Below, one piece after another: positions 33,840-39,942 of a stretch of DNA of 39,942 bases. Position 1 is the first letter of the stretch. Each line of letters opens with the position of its first letter. The position numbers were made by a program, and so were the translations under genes. This DNA comes from a candidate division Zixibacteria bacterium SM23_81 (GTDB lineage: Bacteria; SM23-81), in assembly GCA_001304015.1 (NCBI GenBank), contig LJUY01000018.1, forward strand, positions 1-39,942, written 5' to 3'. The notes below the pieces were generated by a model. That model saw nothing but the letters and a program-made list of their open reading frames with translations. It was not told the DNA's origin and did not search any database.

Positions 33840-34179
33840 ATCAACCTAGCAATTTTCCTGCCAAATTCAAAAGGCTAAGTCTAGCATCTTCTCCCTCTTC
33901 CGAATCTGTTGTGCTTTGGCAGCATGTCGTCACGCATGCCGGGGGAGAGAAAGGCGGCGAAGGTGAAACGATTTGGAAATCAGGTTTCAAAACCGTCCTC
34001 TTGTTGCCTTCCTGATGCTTAGGTCCCACTCAATCTCGTCGCCTAACGTGCCAGGGTTCACGCTTTGGGCGACCGTTTTGGCCCAGAGAGAATCTTGACA
34101 GGGTTAGAAACTATGATAGTCTTTTCTCCGGGAGATAGCCAGTCAACCAGAAAATGCCTATTCGCTCTGGTCGTCTCAA
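33840..34179. other. Intergenic gap upstream of the MerR-TPR gene
   Basis: This 340-bp region is divergent between the PilZ and MerR-TPR genes. It contains a TTGACA at 34095-34100 without a well-placed -10 box, and no recognisable ORF, repeat or RNA. I see nothing further that can be supported. Confidence 0.3.
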
Positions 34180-35037
34180 ATGGAAGAGCTGTTTACGACG
34201 AAGGACATCGAGAGAATAACCGGACTCAAGGCGGGAAGGATTCGCTATTGGCAGAAGACCGGCTTCATTCGGCCCGGGGTTCTTAGGGAGAATGGTCATT
34301 ACTACTATACTTTTGCAGACCTTGTCTGTTTCAAAACGGCAAAGGAGCTTTTAGACGGAGGCGTTTCCCTGAGGAAAGTCAGGTCCAGCCTGGAGAAGCT
34401 GGAGAGGATTCTTCCAGCTATGAAGAGGCCCCTTGCCCGGCTTCGAATCAGTGCCGACGGAAAGGGGGGACTCGTTGTGCGGCACAGGGGCGTTCGCTTT
34501 GAGCCAGAGGGGCAGATGCTCTTAGACCTTTCCGCCGGGGAGGCAGAGAAGCGATCACAGATAAAATCATTCCCTCTGAGCTCGGATGTTCAGTACTGGT
34601 TTGAAAGGGGATGTGCCCTGGATTCCGTTCCTGGAACTCTCGATCTGGCCATTGAGGCATACTGGAAGGCTCTCGAAATTCAGCCGGACTTCCCCGATGC
34701 CCTCACCAACCTGGGGAACATCTATTACCATCAGGGGGAACTGGAAAAGGCGAAAGAGTGCTATCACAAATCTCTGTCCCTCGATCCGAATCACATAGCG
34801 GCCAACTTCAACATGGGTAATCTCCTTGAGGAGAGAGGACGTCTCCTTCAGGCGATTTTCTATTACGAGAAGGCCCTATCGAAAGACCCCCTATTTGCCG
34901 ATGCCCATTTCAATCTCGGTCTTGTCTATGAGAAACTACAGCTGAAAAAACGGGCAAAACCTCACTGGAGCAAATTCATCGAGCTCAAACCGCATTCCGA
35001 GGAGGCAACCCTCGCCAGAAAGTTCCTCGAAGACTAA
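34180..35037 (+). CDS. MerR-type HTH fused to TPR repeats
   Basis: A 285-residue fusion. Residues 1-75 form a MerR-like winged helix (FTTKDIERITGLKAGRIRYWQKTGFI, YTFADLVCFKTAKELLDGGVSLRKVR). A linker (80-135) follows, then at least three TPR units (AYWKALEIQPDFPDALTNLG, CYHKSLSLDPNHIAANFNMG, YYEKALSKDPLFADAHFNLG). The typical MerR coiled coil and ligand domain are replaced by TPRs, suggesting protein-controlled rather than small-molecule control. The architecture occurs in Desulfobacterota-like genomes but I know of no assigned function. The start at 34180 has no clear ribosome site. No target operator was identified. Confidence 0.88.
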   Translation: MEELFTTKDIERITGLKAGRIRYWQKTGFIRPGVLRENGHYYYTFADLVCFKTAKELLDGGVSLRKVRSSLEKLERILPAMKRPLARLRISADGKGGLVVRHRGVRFEPEGQMLLDLSAGEAEKRSQIKSFPLSSDVQYWFERGCALDSVPGTLDLAIEAYWKALEIQPDFPDALTNLGNIYYHQGELEKAKECYHKSLSLDPNHIAANFNMGNLLEERGRLLQAIFYYEKALSKDPLFADAHFNLGLVYEKLQLKKRAKPHWSKFIELKPHSEEATLARKFLED

Positions 35038-35115
35038 CAAACCGAACCGTGGAGACGAGACTGTATTAGCTGACCCCTAGCAACCGACGACTGACAGTCG
35101 GAAGGAGGCCACAGA

Positions 35116-35535
35116 ATGAAATCCTATAGGGAAGAACTATGGTTTCAGACGCCATCGAGGAGAGACTACGTCAATATCACCCGAAAAGTTGAAGAATGCC
35201 TTAAGAAAAGCGGCATCAGGGAAGGACTCTGCCTGGTCAATGCCATGCATATTACTGCGTCAGTATACATCAATGACGCCGAAAGCGGATTGATTCACGA
35301 TTACGACCAGTGGTTGGAGAAGCTCGCACCTCACGAGCCCACGTCCCAGTACAGACATAATCGGACCGGTGAAGACAATGGCGATGCCCATCTGAAGCGT
35401 CAAATCATGGGTCGGGAGGTCGTCGTTGCCGTGACGAGTGGAGAACTCGACTTTGGCCCATGGGAGCAGATCTTTTATGGAGAGTTCGATGGGAGGCGGC
35501 AAAAGCGTGTCCTCGTGAAGATCATCGGTGAGTAA
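35116..35535 (+). CDS. yjbQ: YjbQ/UPF0047 family protein
   Basis: A 139-residue UPF0047 (YjbQ) protein: [97 protein letters not shown]. The conserved His/Glu residues ([15 protein letters not shown]) form the presumed active site. Family members show weak thiamine-phosphate synthase activity in vitro; the true role is unsettled. AAGGAGG precedes ATG 35116 by seven bases. It lies 78 bp after the MerR-TPR gene on the same strand and before tRNA-Thr. Confidence 0.93.
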   Translation: MKSYREELWFQTPSRRDYVNITRKVEECLKKSGIREGLCLVNAMHITASVYINDAESGLIHDYDQWLEKLAPHEPTSQYRHNRTGEDNGDAHLKRQIMGREVVVAVTSGELDFGPWEQIFYGEFDGRRQKRVLVKIIGE

Positions 35536-35588
35536 CCCTAACCGCCACTTGCCTAACTCCCCGAAAGCTTGTATAAGATAGAAATGAG

Positions 35589-35681
35589 CCTTCAGCGATC
35601 AGCACTCAGCCATCAGCAAATACCCGTCGGCGGAGAATTGATACAGGGAAGCTGAATGCTGACAGCCAAGGGCTGAAAGCT
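35589..35681. repeat. Inverted repeat with CAGCGATCAGC-type words before tRNA-Thr
   Basis: Left side 35589-35616 strings together TTCAGCGATCAGCACTCAGC and CATCAGC. Right side 35651-35681 has GCTGAATGCTGACAGCC and GGGCTGAAAGC. The two sides are complementary in variant form around a loop of about 34 nt. It sits between yjbQ and tRNA-Thr and ends seven bases before the tRNA. Confidence 0.75.
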
Positions 35682-35688
35682 CGTAAGT

Positions 35689-35763
35689 GCCTCCGTAGCT
35701 CAACGGCAGAGCAACTGATTTGTAATCAGTAGGTTGGGGGTTCAAGTCCCTCCGGGGGCTCCA
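35689..35763 (+). tRNA. tRNA-Thr (anticodon UGU)
   Basis: A 75-nt cloverleaf including an encoded CCA: acceptor GCCTCCG/CGGGGGC, D-arm TAGCTCAACGGCAGAGCA, anticodon stem ACTGA/TCAGT with loop TTTGTAA giving UGU, and T-arm GGGGG-TTCAAGT-CCCTC. Discriminator base T precedes CCA at 35761-35763. A strong terminator follows 12 bases later. Confidence 0.97.
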
Positions 35764-35774
35764 GTGAAATCGAG

Positions 35775-35806
35775 GACTCAGACAGATCCGTCTGAGTTCT
35801 TTTTTC
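35775..35806 (+). terminator. Rho-independent terminator after tRNA-Thr
   Basis: Perfect 8-bp stem ACTCAGAC (35776-35783)/GTCTGAGT (35790-35797), loop AGATCC, followed by TCTTTTTTC. Confidence 0.9.
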
Positions 35807-36466
35807 TTTCGCATGAGGATCCTGCAGGCCCCACTTACAGCCAAAAACCTCAAAACAATGACCTGAGTCGTAGTGGGTGTCCATGAGGCGATAAGGAGAT
35901 GCCCGAATCCGTGCCAAGGATCCTAAATCAGGGGGAAGAAACCTTCGCAATCGGCCTCGGGCGGAAGACCGGTTGGCCTGCCAATCCTCGAGGGTCAGGA
36001 TATTCGATGCGGAAAGGTCGGGCCATGGTTAGCAAGAGACCGTAATCAGCAAGAATTGTCAAAAAAAGACCCCTTATCCTGCTTATCCTTTATCCTCCTC
36101 CCCTCCCATCTCCTCCTCTCTCACCTCCTCCCTTCCCCTAACCGGGAAGTATGTTCATACCTATTTAGTTTCGCCGATATTTTTCGCTTGACATTTGCTT
36201 CCTGGATTTGGGATCATGCGGAAAGACGAGAAGGTTTGCCGGTCATACCCCCAGAACAGCGAACGGCACTAACGGAACAGTCGATCTTTCGAAAAAGGGA
36301 TTCCTTTTCACGAAGGAGTGGGCTGCTATCACATCTTAGAGTCTATCGATCATACCTCTTTGAACAACACAACACGACCTGTCTTTGATAGAGCCCAAGG
36401 ACTTGAAGGGGGGTGGTGTGTAAAGAAGTGTTGAAGACTAGAGATGAAGTTTGAAAAGGGGGTGAT
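35807..36466. other. Long non-coding stretch with a polypyrimidine tract
   Basis: About 660 bp between the tRNA terminator and the small ORF before the symporter. It has a nearly pure C/T tract at 36070-36138 built from TCCTCC/TTATCC words, one copy of a 19-bp repeat at 36016-36034, and a TTGACA at 36188-36193 without a convincing -10. The open frame at 36056-36388 runs through the pyrimidine tract and has no protein-like features. A promoter for the symporter probably lies here. Confidence 0.4.
36016..36034 (+). repeat. 19-bp direct repeat, left copy
   Basis: GGTCGGGCCATGGTTAGCA. It matches 39583-39601 (GGTCGCGCCATGGTTAGCA) at 18 of 19 positions, in direct orientation, 3.57 kb apart. The pair encloses the symporter and MBL genes. 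Confidence 0.55.
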
Positions 36467-36577
36467 ATGAAAGAGATTTCGAAAACTGGGGATGAAGAAG
36501 GAACAGTTGATTTCTTACGACCTCTATTGAATGTCCAATCTTTATCCCAAGCGAGACCAAACACGAAAGGAGAATAG
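36467..36577 (+). CDS. Possible 36-residue leader ORF of the symporter
   Basis: ATG 36467 is preceded by a strong AAGGGGGTGAT ribosome site. The frame runs 36 codons to a TAG at 36575-36577, two bases before the symporter ATG. The product (starting MKEISKTGDEEGTVDFL, ending RPNTKGE) is polar with no membrane segment and is not recognised. The symporter's ribosome site (AAAGGAG) lies inside this frame, so its translation could couple to, or modulate, symporter translation. It could also be a chance frame. Confidence 0.4.
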   Translation: MKEISKTGDEEGTVDFLRPLLNVQSLSQARPNTKGE

Positions 36578-36579
36578 TT

Positions 36580-37992
36580 ATGATTGGGATCGATTGGGTA
36601 ATGATGATTCTCTATTTTGTCATCCTCATTTTCATGGGGATCGCGGCAGTGAGAAGTCTCAAATCGATGGACGACTTTGCTATCGCCGGCCACAAGGTTC
36701 CGGCATCTGTTGTCTTTGCGACTCTTTCAGCCTCCTTCATCGGGGCTGGTTATACGATGGGGACGGCTGCCAAAGGCTATAGTGGCGGTATAGGATTTCT
36801 ATTCATAATCGGTGCGTTCTCGATTCAGACAACGCTCGTTGGGATATTCATTGCTCCCAAGCTAAGGGAGTATGAGAATGCCTATACCATCGGCGATATC
36901 ATGGGGTATCACTTCGGCCCGCTCGCAAGACTCCTCACGGGTATTATTGCGATTATATTCTGTGCAGGTATTGTGGGAGTTGTGGCTCGTGCTTCGGGTT
37001 TTGTCTTACAGAGCGTGGCAGGTATCCCATTTGTTTACGGCGTTATTCTTAGTGCTGGGATCGTAGTCCTTTATGCCGCAGTTGGTGGTATGTGGTCGGT
37101 GGTCCAGACGGACATCTTACAGTTCGTGGTCATCGTGATCGCTGTCCCGTTGGTCCTTTTACTTGGGCTTTCCGACGTCGGCGGTGTAGGTGGCTTGGTG
37201 GAGAAAATTCCTGGCGAATTCCTGAGACCGTTTCACAAGTTTTCATTTGTGGCATTTATCGGGCCCTTCCTCGGATTTTTACTCGGAGAAACGCTCGTCC
37301 CGCCTTACGCTCAACGGGCCTTTGTTTCTACGGACGTAAAAGGGGCACGTGCCGGATTCATCGCCTCAGGGATATACTCCTTTATTTGGTTCTTCATCGT
37401 CATAGCCATCGGAATCGTGGCATACCCCTTGGTGCCGAATGTGGACCCCGATGCCGCGATGGTAGAGATGGTCTTGAAGTTTCTACCTCACGGGATGATT
37501 GGCTTTGTTATTGCCTCGATCGTATGTGTGATAATGTCCACCCAGGATTCCTTTCTCAATTCCGGGGCCACCCACTTCTTCCGGGATGTTTACAAGCCCT
37601 TCTTCCATCCTGCGGTTAGTGATCGGGGAGCAATCATGGTAGGCAGGCTTTTCACGATCATTATGGGTGTTTTGGGGATTGTCTTTGCCATCAGCATCCC
37701 TTCCCTTATCGATGGCCTGCTATACATCTATGCATTGTGGGCGCCAACGATCATCCTCCCACTGGTAATCGTGGCACTTTGGAAGAAGGCCAGTCCGTAT
37801 TGTGGAGTGTATGCCATAGTCTTTGGTGGATTGGTTACGGCGCTTTGGATCTGGGTCTTCAAAAATCCATGGGGGATCGATGGTTTAATTCCGGGGATTA
37901 TCGCAAATCAGATAGCCTTTTGGGTTGTTCATTATCTTACAAAAGACTGGAAGGAAATCTCCCGGGTATTTGCCCCGGAATCAAGTTCGTAA
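36580..37992 (+). CDS. Sodium:solute symporter (SSS family)
   Basis: A 470-residue integral membrane transporter of the SSS (PutP/PanF) family with about 12-13 hydrophobic segments. Recognisable parts are the N-terminal DDFAIAGHKVPASVVFATLSASFIGAGYTMG, GYHFGPLARLLTG, YAAVGGMWSVVQTDILQFVVI (TM5-6 region), GETLVPPYAQRAFVSTDVKGARAGF, and IMSTQDSFLNSGATHFFRDVYKPF, the family signature with Na-site Ser/Thr. The substrate cannot be assigned; SSS carriers take up organic acids, amino acids or pantothenate. ATG 36580 follows AAAGGAG. A small membrane ORF follows after 15 bp, as in SSS systems with an accessory subunit. Confidence 0.94.
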   Translation: MIGIDWVMMILYFVILIFMGIAAVRSLKSMDDFAIAGHKVPASVVFATLSASFIGAGYTMGTAAKGYSGGIGFLFIIGAFSIQTTLVGIFIAPKLREYENAYTIGDIMGYHFGPLARLLTGIIAIIFCAGIVGVVARASGFVLQSVAGIPFVYGVILSAGIVVLYAAVGGMWSVVQTDILQFVVIVIAVPLVLLLGLSDVGGVGGLVEKIPGEFLRPFHKFSFVAFIGPFLGFLLGETLVPPYAQRAFVSTDVKGARAGFIASGIYSFIWFFIVIAIGIVAYPLVPNVDPDAAMVEMVLKFLPHGMIGFVIASIVCVIMSTQDSFLNSGATHFFRDVYKPFFHPAVSDRGAIMVGRLFTIIMGVLGIVFAISIPSLIDGLLYIYALWAPTIILPLVIVALWKKASPYCGVYAIVFGGLVTALWIWVFKNPWGIDGLIPGIIANQIAFWVVHYLTKDWKEISRVFAPESSS

Positions 37993-38007
37993 GGAAAGGA
38001 GGAAGGT

Positions 38008-38118
38008 ATGTTCACCTTTGCTGTATATGTGTTTCCAATAGTCTCTATAATCGCGGGGGTCTATGTGATCATCCGCGGATTTACCTTTTTTTATAGAACC
38101 AGTCTGGCAGGTGAATGA
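38008..38118 (+). CDS. Small single-TM protein, possible symporter accessory subunit
   Basis: A 36-residue peptide beginning MFTFAVYVFPIVSIIAGVYV, almost entirely one hydrophobic helix, ending in a short polar tail with Arg/Glu (YRTSLAGE). The ribosome site AAAGGAGG is excellent, five bases before the ATG, and the gene lies 15 bp after the symporter stop. SSS transporters often have small membrane partners (for example DUF485 YjcH with ActP, YhdT with PanF), so an accessory role is plausible, although this one belongs to none that I recognise. Confidence 0.7.
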   Translation: MFTFAVYVFPIVSIIAGVYVIIRGFTFFYRTSLAGE

Positions 38119-38429
38119 TCTTTGAGACTCTGCTGATGGAGTTGGCTACGGGCGGGATTCTCATGTCGGGGCAGGATCAAGGGAACCTGATTCCGATGCT
38201 GAAACCGAGGTCCTAATCCTGCTTGGGACGAACCTCATCTCCCGGTCATGCCTAATAACTCTTCCCGCCCGGGCCAAGCTTCAATGGGCGAGCCAGGCGG
38301 AAATGGAATGCGAGGTTTTTGTCCTGGCAGAGTGCCGAATACTATTCAAGAGGGTTGAAAAAGACATGGGATGGCACCATGGATCTAGAAATGTTTTTGC
38401 TTCTACCCTTCGAGAAAAAGAGATGAATC
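38119..38429. other. Gap after the small membrane protein gene
   Basis: About 310 bp. A 33-codon frame (ATG 38115 to TAA 38216) starts by overlapping the previous stop as ATGA, but its product (MIFETLLMELATGGILMSG and so on) is not recognised and may be a degraded remnant. Nothing else is evident. Confidence 0.3.
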
Positions 38430-39308
38430 ATGGGCAAGAATGATAGCGTGAGTAGGATGGTAGTTACCGTTCTTACGGAGGATTATGCAGGGTATGACTC
38501 TCCCCTGTTCGGAAGCCACGGCATTTCACTGCTGCTGGAAATCTGTGGTTCAAATTACCAAAAAAACATCCTATTTGATGTCTCGCAATCATCTGATTCT
38601 ATCCTCCATAATATGGAGATTCTGGGCATCTCTCCTAAAGCTGTGGATCTTATCTTTCTCTCCCACTGTCACTACGATCACACGGGTGGACTACTCGGCA
38701 TGGTGAAAGCGATTCAGAAGGAGGATCTTCCAATTGTGGGTCACCCGACCCTCTTCAGGCCTCATTACGTCCTCGAGCCGCACATTAGACATATAGGGAT
38801 TCCTAAGGAGAGTTGCCCAGAGAAGTTGGGAAAACTGTCTCGGCTGGTTTTGATAGGTACGTCGTTCTCCTTGATGCCCGGGGTCATTTCCACGGGAGAG
38901 GTGAAACGTGAGGTCCCATTCGAGAGAACAGCGACACTGGAAACCTTCACGGAAGAGCATGGGAAACTGATTCCTGACGGGCTACAGGACGACCTTTCGT
39001 TGGCAATCAAAATGGAGACGAAGGGTATTGTGGTTGTCACGGGGTGCTCCCACGCGGGCATTGTCAATATTGTCCAGCAGGCGATCCGACTAACCGGCGA
39101 GAAGAAGGTTCATGCTGTCATTGGAGGGCTTCATCTAATCGATGCTGACGAAGATAGGATTCATAAGACAGCCAAGGCGCTTATGGATCTCGATGTAGAA
39201 AGCCTGTATGTGGGCCATTGCAGCGGACTGAAAGGAGAAGCCGCTTTGCTTCAGCTATTCAAAAATCGGTTGTGCAAGTTGTACAGCGGGATGAGAATTG
39301 ATTTGTAG
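38430..39308 (+). CDS. MBL-fold hydrolase, COG1237 type
   Basis: A 292-residue metallo-beta-lactamase-fold protein of the group annotated as 7,8-dihydropterin-6-methyl-4-(ribofuranosyl)aminobenzene 5'-phosphate synthase-like. The metal motif is SHCHYDHTGG (His79, His81, Asp83, His84), with VTGCSHAGIVNIVQ, VIGGLHL and YVGHCSG supplying further ligands. Actual substrates of the bacterial members are largely unknown, so the dihydropterin name should not be taken literally. ATG 38430 has a weak GAGAT site. It lies about 310 bp after the small membrane ORF, possibly in the same transcript as the symporter. Confidence 0.88.
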   Translation: MGKNDSVSRMVVTVLTEDYAGYDSPLFGSHGISLLLEICGSNYQKNILFDVSQSSDSILHNMEILGISPKAVDLIFLSHCHYDHTGGLLGMVKAIQKEDLPIVGHPTLFRPHYVLEPHIRHIGIPKESCPEKLGKLSRLVLIGTSFSLMPGVISTGEVKREVPFERTATLETFTEEHGKLIPDGLQDDLSLAIKMETKGIVVVTGCSHAGIVNIVQQAIRLTGEKKVHAVIGGLHLIDADEDRIHKTAKALMDLDVESLYVGHCSGLKGEAALLQLFKNRLCKLYSGMRIDL

Positions 39309-39582
39309 CCACTCGTGGCAAAGTCCTTGGTAAAGGGATTGAATTTTTTCGAATAGAAGTTGGGCGGACCATTTCTCTGGTTTATCGCATGGAGCGTAGG
39401 GCTTTATCCAAATTGATCTTCCTCTCAATTCATATTGCAGGCCGCGCAAACATTGCCATAATTCCCCAGTGAAAAGGCCCCGGTTATCTCCTTCGAAATT
39501 ACCCCTCGAGATAGAGACCGTTTAATCTGTGAATCGTCGATTCATTACGGAATAATAAGTGCCAGAATACTGGTTAGGTAAT

Positions 39583-39601
39583 GGTCGCGCCATGGTTAGC
39601 A
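39583..39601 (+). repeat. 19-bp direct repeat, right copy
   Basis: GGTCGCGCCATGGTTAGCA, one mismatch from 36016-36034. It abuts the palindrome at 39600-39630. Confidence 0.55.
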
Positions 39602-39630
39602 GTTAAAGAAAAAGGTTTTTCCTTTAACTG
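39600..39630. repeat. 31-bp near-perfect palindrome
   Basis: CAGTTAAAG at 39600-39608 and CTTTAACTG at 39622-39630 flank an A-run/T-run centre, giving an almost continuous dyad. It may be a protein-binding site or an RNA stem; no adjacent gene explains it. Confidence 0.55.
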
Positions 39631-39800
39631 CCCATTGTGGGAGGAGGCAAGCGGGAGCCCCTGGGGTGCGGATGGGCGATGTTTCAAAGGCCAAGAGGGG
39701 GGCTGGAGGAAGGACCTGGATCGTGGCACTCAGAGAGGTCGGGTAGTTTACACCAGGCTTCCGGCCATCCGATAATCCATGTTATGCAATCGCTAAACAA

Positions 39801-39841
39801 AAAAGCCGTGCCAAGGGAACGTCCCGTTGATCACGGCTTTT
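39801..39841. terminator. Bidirectional terminator-like hairpin
   Basis: Perfect 10-bp stem AAAAGCCGTG (39801-39810)/CACGGCTTTT (39832-39841) with flanking A-run and T-run, so it works on either strand. The 21-nt loop holds an inner GGGA-ACG-TCCC hairpin. No gene lies directly upstream within 490 bp on the plus strand, so it may end an unseen small RNA or a gene beyond the edge. Confidence 0.7.
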
Positions 39842-39942
39842 GCATGCTCTTACATACCATTGGGGAATTATCTGACTGCCATCGCCCTCATCCCCCAACC
39901 CTCCCCAAGAAAACCAAAAACGAGCTGAAGATAGAATCCTCA

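Larger units (their letters stand above)
39309..39942. other. Terminal non-coding region
   Basis: A 634-bp stretch to the window edge with no convincing gene; frames at 39581-39775 (plus) and 39255-39449 (minus) lack recognisable features. It contains the right 19-bp repeat copy, a 31-bp palindrome and a long GC-rich stem, listed separately. Confidence 0.5.

Noticed and set aside
35599-35950. Minus-strand frames with DLNPQPTDYKSVALPLSYGG-like translation
   Set aside because: This is the well-known false protein from reading antisense through a tRNA gene; the tRNA-Thr at 35689-35763 explains it.
36070-36138. Polypyrimidine tract as a CRISPR-like or microsatellite array
   Set aside because: The words TCCTCC/TTATCC are irregular, with no fixed repeat-spacer unit.

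Overview
The window looks like a chromosomal segment of an anaerobic Desulfobacterota-type (former Deltaproteobacteria) bacterium. This is an inference from gene content: soluble heterodisulfide-reductase-like (Hdr) proteins beside Etf and acyl-CoA dehydrogenases, split B12-dependent acyl-CoA mutases, an actinobacterial/archaeal-style leuCDB set, a MerR-TPR fusion, and many long imperfect inverted repeats between genes. I see no transposase, phage gene or CRISPR array.

Left part (1-20.8 kb, all on the minus strand): an acyl-CoA catabolic cluster. In transcription order from the right it encodes a MerR regulator, acetyl-CoA acetyltransferase, 3-hydroxyacyl-CoA dehydrogenase, acyl-CoA dehydrogenase, an HdrD-like iron-sulfur protein, EtfB, EtfA, a second acyl-CoA dehydrogenase, two dissimilar HdrA-like flavoproteins, a B12 mutase (large and small subunits), a Cys-less thiolase homologue with a DUF35 partner, a third acyl-CoA dehydrogenase, MeaB, and a second mutase large subunit broken by a frameshift and cut by the window edge. 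The intact mutase has the Phe/Gln substrate-site pair of isobutyryl-CoA mutase, while the broken one has the Tyr/Arg pair of methylmalonyl-CoA mutase. A coherent reading is isomerisation of a branched acyl-CoA (for example isobutyryl-CoA to butyryl-CoA), then beta-oxidation, with dehydrogenase electrons passing through Etf into an HdrA/HdrD complex. No enoyl-CoA hydratase is present here. An 18-bp near-palindrome upstream of both the MerR gene and the mutase small subunit is a candidate operator.

Middle part (21-33 kb): leuCDB (plus strand), cutA, acetoacetyl-CoA synthetase, a DUF89 protein, a zinc-ribbon/SPOR membrane protein, an MBL hydrolase, a TPR lipoprotein, a stand-alone LeuA-type regulatory domain, and a cysE/SH3 pair on the minus strand.

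Right part (33-39.9 kb): DUF488 and PilZ genes with overlapping 3' ends, a MerR-TPR fusion, YjbQ, tRNA-Thr(UGU) with a clear terminator, then a sodium:solute symporter flanked by two 36-codon ORFs, and a COG1237-type MBL protein. A 19-bp direct repeat brackets the symporter/MBL segment.

Many intergenic gaps hold imperfect inverted repeats of about 90-190 nt built from short recurring words, and two of them (13.0 and 18.9 kb) are clear copies of one another.
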